Part shown: positions 1 through 10,379 of the stretch, in pieces
Numbering within the stretch: the stretch's first letter is position 1
Layout: each line of letters starts with the position of its first letter
DNA from: Andalucia godoyi
Lineage: Eukaryota; Discoba; Jakobea; Jakobida; Andaluciidae
DNA length: 64,000 nucleotides
Reading direction: 5' to 3'
Assembly: GCA_009859145.1 (NCBI GenBank)
Contig: VRVR01000039.1
Span: 193,909 to 257,908 of the forward strand
The notes under the pieces: generated by a model
Seen by the model: only the letters and a program-made list of their open reading frames with translations
Told to the model about the DNA's origin: nothing
The model's database searches: none
Program-made: the position numbers and the translations under genes

Positions 1-254
1 GCGCGGTCGTACTCGGTGGTCTTGTTCGACTTTGTACTCGGGGGCATTGTGCTCGTTCCAAGAAGATCAGGTCCAATAGGGCTCATAAGCAGATCTTCCG
101 CGACCATAGCCTTCGCAGTCTTGCTCAGCTGGCGTTTGTGTGTCGTCGAAGGTGGAGTGGTACTGCTTTTGGAATGACTCCACTTCATACGGGCTTGGTC
201 AGGCGAGGTGGACACCAAAGGGGATGCAGACAACGGCCGTGTGATGCTCAGCAT
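1..254 (-). CDS. Partial hypothetical ORF running off the left edge
   Basis: On the minus strand an ATG at 254-252 opens a frame with no stop as far as base 1, giving about 84 residues of a truncated protein. The translation is rich in Ser, Thr, Pro and Lys and includes a KRQLSKTAKAMVAEDLL segment that reads like genuine coding sequence rather than a random frame. I recognise no family. The ATG may be internal, because the DNA upstream on this strand (255-560) contains a plausible intron (gtggcg ... ttttccag, roughly 340-405). The rest of the gene lies outside the window, so existence and start are both uncertain. Confidence 0.3.
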   Translation of the reverse strand, partial: MLSITRPLSASPLVSTSPDQARMKWSHSKSSTTPPSTTHKRQLSKTAKAMVAEDLLMSPIGPDLLGTSTMPPSTKSNKTTEYDR

Positions 255-639
255 ATTTTGTTCTTGTTTTTTTGGATGTAACTTTTGTTTTTGCTGAAGG
301 TAACGAAAGCAACTGATTCCGAAAAACAAATCTGGAAAACGAGGAAATAAAACGAAAAGAATAAAGTAAAAGGTTTCCTTGATTTTCCCGCCACCTCAGC
401 GCGTGGAGGGATATCGAGGGTCGATTACAGCAGGGCGGCATCCACCAATACTCCTGCTGATCATCATCATTTTGGATTTTGTGCAGAAGCACCGAGACTG
501 TCTTGAATGACTGCAACCGCGGATAGCTCTGTTGAATACATCCGGCCCCTCTGAACAAGATGGCCTACCGTCTTTGCACTTTTGCCGGTCTTTGCTTGGA
601 GTTGCGTTTTTCTTACCCTTTGAAGACCAAATCTAAAAA

Positions 640-1042
640 GAAAAGGAATAGACTTTATCGCGCGTGGATATGTAAGCAACATGGAGGTTCCAAGAACTGC
701 TGTGAGATTTCTGTGTTGCAGGTGTTCAACTGCCAGAGAAAGCGTAGCGCCAGGGAAAGGGATCTCTGCCCAAGCTTGAGAAGATACCAGTTCTGAGCAA
801 AGTGTGGATATCGGGAGAATTCCCAGTTTTCCTGGAGACGGTCAAGGATTACTCTTGTTTTCAAAAAAAGACAAGGATGACCGAGAGAGCACCTTGGAAA
901 CTACAGACCAATCGGCTTGTTCTCTCATCACATGGAGATGCTGGGCTACTGCGCCAACCAGCCTCTCTTTCAACACTTTGAGTCTCACAAGGACCAGAGC
1001 GGAAGACCGTTTCTTCCGAACTTTCAAAAGGGATTTACTGAT
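640..1042 (-). pseudogene. Coding-like but frame-broken segment, unknown family
   Basis: On the minus strand one open stretch (about 1042-846) encodes a basic, helical-looking peptide including LKVLKERLVGAVAQHL. A second stretch in another frame (about 864-655) continues with LDRLQENWEFSRYPHF. The two overlap around a T-run at 864-871, which would fit a frameshift or a missed intron. Composition looks coding in both halves, but there is no family match and no good start codon. It could be a decayed gene, exons of a spliced gene connected to the left-edge ORF, or chance. No other convincing gene was seen between 255 and 1542. Confidence 0.22.
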
Positions 1043-1471
1043 GCGTGTTCGTTCTTGGATATGTCACCGTCAACATCAAACTATCTTGAACGACACTCCA
1101 AACCACGTCAGTCGTTCTGGAGCCTGCGGCCGCGGAACTGGGGAAAACAAAGAATGTACGGACGAATCCAGCGCTAATGCTAGGCGATGAAGTGTGTTTG
1201 TGTTCTGTTGTGCATGAAACTCCAGTGTGTCTGTGCAGTACAAGCTCTGAGACCTCGTAGAGTTGTTGAAGTTACGTATCTCGTTATTGTGCACAACACA
1301 AACCAAGGCAGCACGATACAATGGAACGTGGATGACACAAACGATCCATTTGAAGTGCAACTGCAAAAAATAAAAGAAAAGAAAAGAGGTATTTATGATT
1401 TTCAAAGTAAATAGACACAACAGCAATTAAATGGAAAAGAAGCAACTGCGCAACCAGCGAGTCAGCGAGAA

Positions 1472-1474
<3 letters not shown>

Positions 1475-1509
<35 letters not shown>

Positions 1510-1520
1510 TGTGTGTGTAT
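1475..1520. repeat. (GA)n/(TG)n microsatellite
   Basis: About sixteen GA units are followed directly by TG units. The tract lies just beyond the stop codon of the 60-aa ORF on the minus strand, so it is probably in that gene's 3' flank. Confidence 0.95.
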
Positions 1521-1542
1521 GTGCGAGTGCAATGAAAGAAAA

Positions 1543-1725
1543 TTAGTCGTTTGATCCGGAGCTCTTCTTTCCGGAAATCAGTCCTTTGACCTTTCCAAAG
1601 CCCTTTTCGAGCGTCTGGGTGGCCTTCTTCGCGCCTTCTTTCGCAGCTAACCCCGCCTTGACCGCGCCCGCCTTGATCTTGTCTCCAAGGCCATGCTCAC
1701 CGCTTGCATTTGATCCACCCAGCAT
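1543..1725 (-). CDS. Small Ala/Gly/Lys-rich protein, 60 aa
   Basis: A complete 60-residue ORF with an ATG at 1725-1723. It begins MLGGSNASGEHGLGDKIKAG and continues with an amphipathic Ala/Lys run (KAGLAAKEGAKKATQTLEKG) and a Gly/Ser/Lys tail. The composition resembles small stress-associated or LEA-like proteins, or short amphipathic-helix proteins, but I cannot assign a family. It has no signal peptide or membrane segment. The biased but orderly composition and clean start favour a real gene over chance. The spacer 1726-2086 to the next gene shows no other feature. Confidence 0.55.
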   Translation of the reverse strand: MLGGSNASGEHGLGDKIKAGAVKAGLAAKEGAKKATQTLEKGFGKVKGLISGKKSSGSND

Positions 1726-2086
1726 GTTGCTAAACTATTTGTTCTTTTTCTTGCTTCCGTCCTTTAGGTTCGCAATAAGTACTAGACTCGTTCAGGAAAG
1801 AGCTGACCTTCAAAAGCAAAACCACACACACCCACACACCTCTCCACCGGGGTCACAATGTCAACAAAAGATCCACGCTTCAACTTTCTAGCATCACGTT
1901 GATGCCAAACGTTGCGAATCCCCCGCCAAAAAAACACCCCTTTTAAACCCAACATGCTGATAACAAAAAATTATTTCTTGAAAATATAAAGGATTGATTC
2001 CAGATTAGATAGCACTCTCTGTTTTATTCTCGTTTTGTCTTTACTGGCTCTGTTTCCATCGTTCATTTCGTGCGCAATTCCCCGTT

Positions 2087-2374
2087 ATGGCGCATGCTGT
2101 TCTCTCGGATGCACAAATCGCAGTGGATCCTGGCCAGTCTCTGCGGTCTCTTCTATCAAAGTTTGAATTTGCTGTATGTGTCTTGTGTTTTTCTGCTCAT
2201 GTGTAAACTGTGGGTTTCTCATGGTCGAGTTCTTTTGTTCACGGATGCTGATCATCATCAATTTCTTCTTGTGTGCTTTCCAGGATCTGTTGGAGTTTTC
2301 TGCATTGCATGCTCTCGACGTAGCAAATGAAAAAAACAAACGAAATCTTGTCGCCCAGATCGCAGCGCATTTTG

Positions 2375-2416
<42 letters not shown>

Positions 2417-3622
2417 TTGTTGTTGTCGCGCTTGGATTCAAAACAGCCACTCACGCACTCATTGTATTTTGTTGATGTGCGAAAAAACAAAAAGCCTCGT
2501 GGATTGACGCACGGCGATTATTCAAAGCTGGACTTCATTGCATTTCGAGATTTCCGGGTATTTAACAAACAATGGAAAGCGTATTCCGCGAAAAAGTCAC
2601 GATCGCCGCTGTTCTCGGAGAAATCAATGCAGTTTGTTGCGATGTTTGAGACGCACTTCACTCGCTTCATTACTTGCCACATGTCAAGGTCGAGCTGCTG
2701 TGTCCCCGACTCTGGATTGAACGGACTGTTGCTGCGAATTCATGTCCCTTCCACGAAAACAACAGTACTGCTCTCGTTTATACCTTCGACTCCGTATGTG
2801 TTGATTTGCGTTCTCCCGGCCGCCTCCAGTGCTGCGCGTGCCTCTGCAGCACTAAATGGACGAGGGGCAGGGTCTCTTATCCAGACTGTTCTGTCGTCGC
2901 TGTCCAACGCATTTGGCATCAGCGAATTAGAAGAGATGGTCTTGTTCGGAAAGGATGCGGCGAGCTTGTGGAAGTTGCTTCTCAGCAGCTCTCAAATGGG
3001 CTTGGTTTCGTCCTTAGTTGCCGGAAGTGCTGCGCTAGGTAACGTTCCTACGTCCATGATTGATGACGGGAAAATGAACCACTGCTACAATGATGCTGCG
3101 GAACGTCAGTTGGATGGAGCACGATCTTCCAAACGGCTGAAGACTGCGCAAACGCAGTTTTCCGTCTCGTCTGCGGAAACTCCGGTATTGGAAAGAGTTG
3201 TTCTTCGAATAGAAAAGACGGTCGCAATTGAAGTCGACGGGAAGTCGGTGCTTGCAGGATTGAGACAAATGGTGGTGGACGGACTCATCAATGTGGATGA
3301 AGAAGCAAAGACTGTCCGCAGCGTGTGGTCAAAGTTGTGGTCGAGCAAGACAAATGTCGTTGCGGTCCAAAATGATGATGAGGACGAGGAGGATATCTTG
3401 CTTAGCGACGACGGCGACAACGACGACGAGGAGCAGCATCAAATCGGGTTTTTGGACGAAAAGTCGTTGTCATCACAACAACCCAACATGCTACAATCGA
3501 ATATCCAGCAATCGGAATCGCAACTTCCGACGCAGACGCAGACGCCGATGCCAACTCTCACTCCAATTCACTCCCCACGCGCGGCGTTGGAAGCCGCAGA
3601 AACAGAAATCGTGTCGCAATAA
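2087..3622 (+). CDS. CENP-N/Chl4-like centromere protein candidate (three exons)
   Basis: The reconstructed exons are 2087-2173, 2284-2373 and 2447-3622. The introns (2174-2283 and 2374-2446) both start GTATGT and end in CAG or ACAG, and the joined frame gives 450 residues. Inside intron 2 a (CT)n tract forms the pyrimidine stretch. The N-terminus is a short helical domain (LRSLLSKFEFADLLEFSALH). Later comes a block with GLLLRIHVPST and SFIPSTPYVLICV. The order of these blocks resembles CENP-N, which binds CENP-A nucleosomes and partners CENP-L in the inner kinetochore. The C-terminal third is acidic (about residues 350-385) and then Gln/Thr/Pro-rich. The family call rests on motif layout read by eye. 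The gene structure is more certain than the name. It converges on GLOD4 47 bp downstream. Confidence 0.5.
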
Positions 3623-3669
3623 ACCATTTTCAAGCCACACTTTATGTTCAATGTCAACGTACCAGTGCA

Positions 3670-4509
3670 TCACTCTTTTCGAGACCGATCGGACTTCATT
3701 GCATCTTCAAGCAACGTCTGCCCCTGAGGGTCAATGCAAGACAGCTCACGGAATCCTGCGTCTCCAACCACGCAAATTTCATAACCATCCGGATCCCCCA
3801 AGATGGCCACATGCACGGATGCTTTTCCTGGAGTGTCCAATTGGACAAACGGAGTGAGAACAGAGCCCCCATGCTGCACTGCTCGTTCTTCATACTTGCC
3901 CTGCTTTACATCTTGGACCGCAAACGCTATCCGACCATACGACTCTGCATGCCTCACCTCTTGCTTCTTATCAAAGGCAATGCGGAAAATCGGCTCCGAC
4001 GTCGTAACCAACACCAGGGTCTCATCAGACTTGTGGTCCACATCCAAGTCCAACACCGCAGTCCAAAACGCAGCAGTCCTGTCCAGATCCGTTGCAGCAA
4101 GCGTGATTTTCCGCACCACGCGTTCCTCGGTCTGTTCAGGAAAAGATGACCTTGACGGGAGTAGGTTGAAGCGGAAGCCGTCAGGCGCATACAGTGCCAT
4201 CTTGGAAGCCAGCGATTTGCACGAAATGTCAATCCCAACAAAGTCGTTGCCAAGGTCATAGTATGTAATCGGGTAGTTGTACGTGAGCTCAACAACAAAA
4301 TGGTCGTCTTCAGAACCATACCCGATCATGGTCTTGCTCCAAGCACCATCGTACCGACCATTGCAAGCAGCTTCGCAGCCCTTTTGAAATTCTTCATGAC
4401 GCAGCGTCTGCATCCTGAGGATGTCAGTGTAGAAAGGAATCGTCGCTTTCCGAGACGCAACTTTAAACACCCAATGAAGCGCTCTTGGAGCCGCATGGAT
4501 CGGCGTCAT
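3670..4509 (-). CDS. GLOD4: Glyoxalase domain-containing protein 4 (GLOD4)
   Basis: 279 residues with an ATG at 4509-4507. Two vicinal-oxygen-chelate (glyoxalase/bleomycin-resistance fold) modules are visible, at about residues 9-130 (starting ALHWVFKVASRKATIPFY) and 136-255 (KITLAATDLDRTAAFW ... ILGDPDGYEICVVGD). The length, the paired modules and the conserved NGRYDGAWSKTMIGYGSEDD stretch match eukaryotic GLOD4, a conserved, often mitochondrial protein. Its biochemical activity is poorly defined, and classical glyoxalase I activity should not be assumed. No intron is needed and the reading frame is intact. Confidence 0.88.
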   Translation of the reverse strand: MTPIHAAPRALHWVFKVASRKATIPFYTDILRMQTLRHEEFQKGCEAACNGRYDGAWSKTMIGYGSEDDHFVVELTYNYPITYYDLGNDFVGIDISCKSLASKMALYAPDGFRFNLLPSRSSFPEQTEERVVRKITLAATDLDRTAAFWTAVLDLDVDHKSDETLVLVTTSEPIFRIAFDKKQEVRHAESYGRIAFAVQDVKQGKYEERAVQHGGSVLTPFVQLDTPGKASVHVAILGDPDGYEICVVGDAGFRELSCIDPQGQTLLEDAMKSDRSRKE

Positions 4510-4848
4510 CCTCCTCTGGAACTGGCTTCCTTCACGTAAAGAATATGCACAAACTCAAAATACCCAGAAGGAAAAAGAAGTGATGGAATCGAATGTACTC
4601 TCGACATCCTTTCCCCCCCAAATTCCCCTTCCTGCCGTTCTCGAGTGGTACTTGATGCAACTCCTCCACGCAATCCGTTACGGTCCACTACTGTAAGGAA
4701 ACCATCTCATAATCCAGAGGTAAACATTTCGTAACGCATTGTTTTGGTTTTTCTTCCTGTATTTTCTCGTTCGTTTTTACTCCGAGTATGCATCATTCAA
4801 GAAATTGATCAAACCAGTGTTTTTCCCCCCCATTTTTTCTTCTTCTTC

Positions 4849-4902
4849 TTGTTCTTGTTCTTGTTCTTGTTCTTGTTCTTGTTCTTGTTCTTGTTCTTGT
4901 TC
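4849..4902. repeat. (TTGTTC)n hexamer repeat upstream of IFT144
   Basis: About nine TTGTTC units follow a short TTC run and are followed by CTG units. The tract ends about 60 bp before the chosen IFT144 ATG at 4965. The sequence ending TGTGCAG at 4931 could be a splice acceptor for a 5'UTR intron, with this tract as its pyrimidine-rich part. The rest of 4510-4964 shows no gene. Confidence 0.9.
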
Positions 4903-4964
4903 TGCTGCTGCTGCTGTTGTTGTTTGTGCAGAGCATAGTTTTCTCGAGTAAAGGTCACAACGCT

Positions 4965-7900
4965 ATGCCGACTGAGCTGTTTTGTCTGGTGCCGGACGCG
5001 CTTTCGTCTGCCGTGCCGCTTGTCAAGTGGGACCCAACAGGAACGCTGTTTGCAGTGTCTCGAAGTCGGGGTGTTTTGATCCATGCTCGATCCGGCAAGC
5101 TTCTCCACGACCTCCCAATAGCCCCGAGTACAAAGGCAGTTGTCAAGTCGATGGAATGGGATTGTGACGGAGCCGTCTTAGCGGTTCTCTATGACGGCTC
5201 TTCAACAGTTGTTTTGTACGACATTCATTCGAAAAAGACAGAGACGTTGGATGTGAAGCTCAAGGACGTTACGTTGATTGTATGGTCGACTTCAGGCCCG
5301 CAGTTGGCGATTGGAACGGCAAAGGGTAACCTTGTGATTTACAACCGAAAGACAATGAGGAAGTACCCTGTCATAGGAAAACACTCAAAGAAGATCACGT
5401 GCGGCGCCTGGTCCAAGGATGGCAGACTTGCTCTGGGGTCGGACGACAAGGAGCTTACAGTTTCAAATGCAGAAGGAGATCTGATTTTCCAAGGCTCTGT
5501 TGCTGCTGAACCTTCCGAGATTCAATTCGCGCAGAGTAAGAATGCGTCGTCGAGCAATCAAGGGAACAGCAGATCCGTGGTCAAGTTCGACTCCACGGTT
5601 TCGGTGAATGTTGGAGGAAGATCGTTGCTGTTACATGAGATTGGTAGTCAGACACAGCCGACGGAACTGGTTTTCCAAGCGAGGTACGGACCTATTGTCT
5701 CCCATTCGTGGTTCGGAGATGGTTACATTCTTGTCGTCTTTGCAGGAGGTTTTGTCGCACTGATGTCTACACACAGGGCGGAGATTGGACAAGAAGTGTT
5801 TTCAACGAAAGTCCTCGATTCTGCGTACGTGATGTGCGTCCACCACGATCTGGCGAAGGTTGCCATTTGTGGTGACGGCGGCATCCGGTTCTTGAACCTT
5901 TCGGACCTGCAGAACATTCATGAAGAAAGGTCAGATGCCATTGTTGTGTCAGCGAGAGTCGAATCGATGTCGTGGTCTCCAGATGGGCAAGTGCTTGTGT
6001 ATGCCACTGGAGATGGGAAAGTGCGGGGGTCGCTGACGCATGTTTCGAGCGTCAGCGCTCTGTGTGTCTATCCCGAATCTTCCATCCTGAATTCTCTTTC
6101 CATGCTGAATTCCGTCACTGCAGGGTCCAATTCCAGTTTGTCGTGGAAGCTTGGTGCAAACGGGGGACTTGCGGTTTCAGTTGCAGTCATGGCATCTTTG
6201 CGGCAAGTCGCTGTTTATTTTCTTCATCCCAGTCAAATGGTATCCGGTGCTGAAGAGCCGCCGTCGAGCGCAAAACTCTTGCAGGTGGATCTGGAGCCCT
6301 CGATGCTTGCTCTTGGACCAAAGCATGTTGGAGTTGCTGCTCACTCACGGGTTGATTTCTATTCTTTGACCGGGAAGCTGGATGTAATTCGAAAGGAATA
6401 CAACTCGGTTGTCACCAGCGTCTGCATTAGTGATACGCATGCCTCTGTACTGACAGATTCCGGCCAGCTAGTGCTGCATTCTCTTTCCGGGAACGCTCGA
6501 GAAATGGAGTCAGACGAACGGTCATTTCCAGATAGCGGAGTGTCCTCCTCCGAAAGCAGTGGTCAGACAGGAATCTCTGCCCACTGCCTTGTTGCAGGAT
6601 ACCTTGTGTTTGCTACGAAAAATGGCGTACTGTGCATGTATTCACTTGCCGACCGAACGGTTGTTGCTGAAACTCGTGTCGAAGGATCTCACGTTGTTTC
6701 TCTGAGCGTGCATCCGTTAGCAGCTTCTCGAATTGGTCTTGTTCTTGCTTCGGGGGATGTTGCTGTCTACTGCCCGTTGGAGGATCGACTTATTTTTGCT
6801 CCTAAATTGGACGATGATCCTCAGGGCATTTCAAGTTCGACAACCGCAAGCGTGAGTTCGTCAAGCATTGCGGGACGGCGAGTGAACGTTGGGTCTCCTC
6901 GGATGGTTTGCTGGCCGTATCCGGACGTGATGCTGGTGTCGACAGATTCCCATGTTTTTTTATATACTGTATATCCATTTTCACGAACTGGCACTCGAGT
7001 GGATCTCGTGCGTGATCCCTCCGACCAGTTTGTGTCCGTGTATGCCACGAAGCGCCCGAGCTCGTTTGGGCAATTCCTGTCTGCAAATGGCCATCTTGTA
7101 TACGGCCTGTTGAAGGCATCTGGTCGCGTTGCCACGTATCCTGTTGATATCCTGTCCCTCATGACTTCGTCGTCTTCTTCGTCTTCATCATCATCATCAT
7201 CATTATCATCGGTATCAGCAGCAGGAACGATTGTCCATTCTGCAAGCAGTGTGGCAGGCATACAAATGCAGTGCATGGCCAGCTTGGCAGTGGGACGTGT
7301 TGACGAAGCCTTTGAATTTGCCGATCGTATTGTTGGACCAACCTCGTCGACGGTTCCGTCCAGTTCCTTCAGTCCAAACTCTTCTCAGCCGTCTCCGGGA
7401 TCCAGTGAAGCAATTCGAGATGAGCTGCTACGAAGAATTGAAACGAGGGCACTTGGATTGTTGCAGGTTCCCCTGGCACGTAGATGCATGATTCGTCGTG
7501 GTGATTTCGCGTCTGCTGGTGCCTTGGATCGCATGCTTGGCTCGCAACACGGGGTTGGGGACGAACTGCGACTGATCTCCGGACATCTGAGCAGGTGGAA
7601 TGATGATTACGATCGAGCGCACGAGGCGTACGTGGCATCTTCCAATCCGCAACTTGCGCTGGACATGAGACGACAGATGGGCCAGTATGATCGAGCAATC
7701 CAACTTGCAGAGACTCACGCGCCCGAGTTAGTGCCGCGTGTGCTTGTTGACTGGGCACAAGCTCTGGAGTTCAAAGGAGAGGCACGGCAGGCATTAGAGT
7801 GTTATGAACGTGCTTCTCGCGAAAAGGAGCACATTTCCACTATGAATGAATTAGAGGGCGTTGCAGATGCTCCGGTTTTAAAGAAATCATCGACTCAGAC

Positions 7901-9992
7901 TGTTTCGGCGAACAAGCAAAGTTCTGCAGGAACGCTTCCAGCGGACTCCGTGGGCGATTATGAGATTGCCTCCGGAATGGCGCGTTGTTTGTTGCGCACC
8001 GGGGATGTACGCGCCGGGCTTGGGATTGCCTCGCAGTGGGCCACTGGGACCCTGTATGCTGAACTTGGAGCAATTCTGGAAGAGTCAAAGCAGTACGCAG
8101 AAGCTGCAACGTGTTTTGAAAAGGCCGGGTTGTTGGATCGTGCTGCTGCGATTCATCTCGCGGCAAAGAACTACGCTGCTGCGAAACCCTTGCTATTCTC
8201 CAACACACCGTCTGCTGCTAACAGTTCTTCGAGTAATACGCGGTTGCTGTTGCAGTACGGTCGTGCTCGAGAGAGCGAAGGCAAGTTGAGCGATGCAGCC
8301 GAGGCATTTGAAAGAGCTGGAGACCTTGTATCGTGGGCGCGATTGCTTGCGTTCTCCGTATCCGGTACTGCGGGGCTTGGGGGTAACGTATCCCAATCCA
8401 TGTCTTCGTCAACTGCGTCGCTGTCCATGTCTTCTGCCTCTCCGCTGCCTCCAACTTCTGGTTCGAGCCGTGGGGAGACAGTGGAGAAAGGATGTGTGCA
8501 ACGCTGTCTTGCAGCGGTCCGGAAAACTCCGATCGCAGAAGCTGCCCGACACGTTGCCTCTTACTGCCGAGCAACAGGCGACATTCGTGGAGCCGTCGAA
8601 TTCCTGCTGCTCGCAAGGGACACGGTGTCTGCCCTCGAAGTCGCTCGTACTCACCATGTTGTGGATCTGTTGGCTGCTCGAATCGGATCCATGGGTTTGG
8701 AAGATGATGATAATCTTTGTCGGTCGATGGCACGATATTATGAGGAACGTGGAAAGAAGCGACGCGCGGGCCGGTGTTGGGAACTGGCTGGGGAGCACGA
8801 GCGAGCATTGCAGCTTTATATCTCCACTGTTTCTGCATTGGGTGGAAGCACCACGAACAACAAGGGCAAGGCAACGGAGACATTGGATGAAAATGGCGGA
8901 GGAGCCTCGACAGGCTTCGGCGTTGATGTTCGTGCAGTTATGCTTGCCGACGACTCGCTGACATCCTTTGCAACGGATGCTTCGTACTGGGATGATGACT
9001 CGACGGACGCCTGCCTTCGATCAGCTGTCGCGCTCGTTGGCCGGGCACGTCGCGATTCGCTGACGTCAGCACTTGTTGATTTTCTGTCTGGCGAATCCGA
9101 CGGGCAGCCCAAAGACGCTGCATATATCCTTGCGCTGTACCTTGCTCTTGGGTCGTATCCACAGGCATCGCGCACTGCTGTCTTCCTGTCGCAGAAGGAG
9201 CAGGAACTCGGCGCATATCGCAGAGCGCATGACATCCTGCAACGAACGTATGTTCAGCTGAGAACTGCACGAGCGCACATTCCCCGAGAACTGCGACAGT
9301 CTCTTGCCCTGCTTCATTCGTACATTCTTGTCAAGCCCGTAGTGAAATCGCAAGACCACCTCCGTGCAGCAAGACTGCTTCTGCGTGTTGCTCGCTCAAT
9401 CAGCAAATTCCCGGCTCATGTTGTTCCGATTTTGACGTCGACCGTGGTGGAGTGTCAGCGTTCGAATCTGAAAAAGGCAGCATTTGAGTATGCATCTGTG
9501 CTGGTGCGTCCGGAATATCGAAACCAGATTGCGGAGGCGTACAAGCGCAAAATCGAGTCCATTGTCAGAAATGCAAAGAAGGAAGACTTGGCGATACCGA
9601 CTGACAGCTCGGGGACTGCCGGGGTAGGTGAGGATGAGCAAGAAACGCTTCCTTGCCCCGCCTGCAATTATGACAACGTCCCAGTGTCCAAGCTCGACTG
9701 TCCCTCTTGTCGAGCCTCGCTGCCGTATTGCAGTGCTTCTGGTATGCATTTGTGCGGTGATGCCCATGCAAAGCCTCTTGGAGGAGTTACGTTCTGTCCT
9801 CACTGCCGTTTTCCTGCCTTCCGAGACGAGTTGTGCAAGTACCTCGATGCAGAAGATAGCCGGTGTCCAATGTGCAATGAGGCTGTCAGCAAGGGTGATC
9901 TGGAGGCTGTGCAGGACGTGATGTCTTGGCTAGCCGTCGAAGAGAAGGAGCAAGAGGAAGTTTCCGAGAACAGGTCTGCTACGGACTCTTGA
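4965..9992 (+). CDS. IFT144: Intraflagellar transport protein 144 (WDR19)
   Basis: About 1675 residues. WDR19/IFT144 is a core subunit of the IFT-A complex, which drives retrograde transport and membrane-protein entry in cilia. The N-terminal half is a WD40 double propeller with characteristic segments such as IGTAKGNLVIYNRKTMRKYP and GKHSKKITCGAWSKDGRLAL. Residues about 830-1500 are TPR-like helical repeats. The C-terminus (about 1563-1645) has paired zinc-binding motifs, CPAC ... CPSC and CPHC ... CPMC, typical of IFT-A TPR subunits. At 1675 residues it is longer than animal WDR19 (about 1340), mainly through Ser-rich insertions, for example the TCA/TCG run at 7167-7215. I chose ATG 4965 because family homology begins there (MPTELFCLVPDALSSAVPLV). 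An in-frame ATG at 4917 lies in repeat-derived sequence. It implies a ciliated organism. Confidence 0.93.
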   Translation: MPTELFCLVPDALSSAVPLVKWDPTGTLFAVSRSRGVLIHARSGKLLHDLPIAPSTKAVVKSMEWDCDGAVLAVLYDGSSTVVLYDIHSKKTETLDVKLKDVTLIVWSTSGPQLAIGTAKGNLVIYNRKTMRKYPVIGKHSKKITCGAWSKDGRLALGSDDKELTVSNAEGDLIFQGSVAAEPSEIQFAQSKNASSSNQGNSRSVVKFDSTVSVNVGGRSLLLHEIGSQTQPTELVFQARYGPIVSHSWFGDGYILVVFAGGFVALMSTHRAEIGQEVFSTKVLDSAYVMCVHHDLAKVAICGDGGIRFLNLSDLQNIHEERSDAIVVSARVESMSWSPDGQVLVYATGDGKVRGSLTHVSSVSALCVYPESSILNSLSMLNSVTAGSNSSLSWKLGANGGLAVSVAVMASLRQVAVYFLHPSQMVSGAEEPPSSAKLLQVDLEPSMLALGPKHVGVAAHSRVDFYSLTGKLDVIRKEYNSVVTSVCISDTHASVLTDSGQLVLHSLSGNAREMESDERSFPDSGVSSSESSGQTGISAHCLVAGYLVFATKNGVLCMYSLADRTVVAETRVEGSHVVSLSVHPLAASRIGLVLASGDVAVYCPLEDRLIFAPKLDDDPQGISSSTTASVSSSSIAGRRVNVGSPRMVCWPYPDVMLVSTDSHVFLYTVYPFSRTGTRVDLVRDPSDQFVSVYATKRPSSFGQFLSANGHLVYGLLKASGRVATYPVDILSLMTSSSSSSSSSSSSLSSVSAAGTIVHSASSVAGIQMQCMASLAVGRVDEAFEFADRIVGPTSSTVPSSSFSPNSSQPSPGSSEAIRDELLRRIETRALGLLQVPLARRCMIRRGDFASAGALDRMLGSQHGVGDELRLISGHLSRWNDDYDRAHEAYVASSNPQLALDMRRQMGQYDRAIQLAETHAPELVPRVLVDWAQALEFKGEARQALECYERASREKEHISTMNELEGVADAPVLKKSSTQTVSANKQSSAGTLPADSVGDYEIASGMARCLLRTGDVRAGLGIASQWATGTLYAELGAILEESKQYAEAATCFEKAGLLDRAAAIHLAAKNYAAAKPLLFSNTPSAANSSSSNTRLLLQYGRARESEGKLSDAAEAFERAGDLVSWARLLAFSVSGTAGLGGNVSQSMSSSTASLSMSSASPLPPTSGSSRGETVEKGCVQRCLAAVRKTPIAEAARHVASYCRATGDIRGAVEFLLLARDTVSALEVARTHHVVDLLAARIGSMGLEDDDNLCRSMARYYEERGKKRRAGRCWELAGEHERALQLYISTVSALGGSTTNNKGKATETLDENGGGASTGFGVDVRAVMLADDSLTSFATDASYWDDDSTDACLRSAVALVGRARRDSLTSALVDFLSGESDGQPKDAAYILALYLALGSYPQASRTAVFLSQKEQELGAYRRAHDILQRTYVQLRTARAHIPRELRQSLALLHSYILVKPVVKSQDHLRAARLLLRVARSISKFPAHVVPILTSTVVECQRSNLKKAAFEYASVLVRPEYRNQIAEAYKRKIESIVRNAKKEDLAIPTDSSGTAGVGEDEQETLPCPACNYDNVPVSKLDCPSCRASLPYCSASGMHLCGDAHAKPLGGVTFCPHCRFPAFRDELCKYLDAEDSRCPMCNEAVSKGDLEAVQDVMSWLAVEEKEQEEVSENRSATDS

Positions 9993-10379
9993 TCACTACC
10001 ATCACCACCACCAATAACAACAAGAAATGATAATGATAATACGAAAAAAAGGACTCCATTTGTCTATCACATTTATCGAGATGCGAACACGCGTGAGCGG
10101 GGAACAAGGGAATGCCTCCGAGAACCGTGTGCGAATGCTATGCGTAGGATGCGTGAGAAACGTTCACATCGGACGGAAGAGACCAAAGACGAATGACGGT
10201 CGCATGCCCCCTGGGGACATGAGGAAAGCTTGATCTTTGAAAAGGCCGCCGAGCACCTCCAAGCATTTCGTATCAAAAAGTCCACTTGTTTGATGTTTCC
10301 AGCAGTAAATTAACAACAATTCAGCGGCAGAGCACACCATAGTCAATTCAATGACCCCGAGAGTTGGCGACGATGGCGA
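9993..10379. other. Spacer without a recognised gene
   Basis: 387 bp between the IFT144 stop and the Enhancer-of-polycomb stop, which converge. It begins with an (ACC)/(ATAA)-rich segment. Short ORFs on both strands here have no coding character and no start context, and no RNA gene is visible. Confidence 0.6.

Noticed and set aside
804-1190. Plus-strand ORF ending with an ACGRG...CTDESSANARR segment, vaguely like a TnpB zinc ribbon and DRDxNAARN
   Set aside because: Spacing and key residues do not fit, no conserved hairpin block follows, and no flanking motif supports it. Treated as chance.
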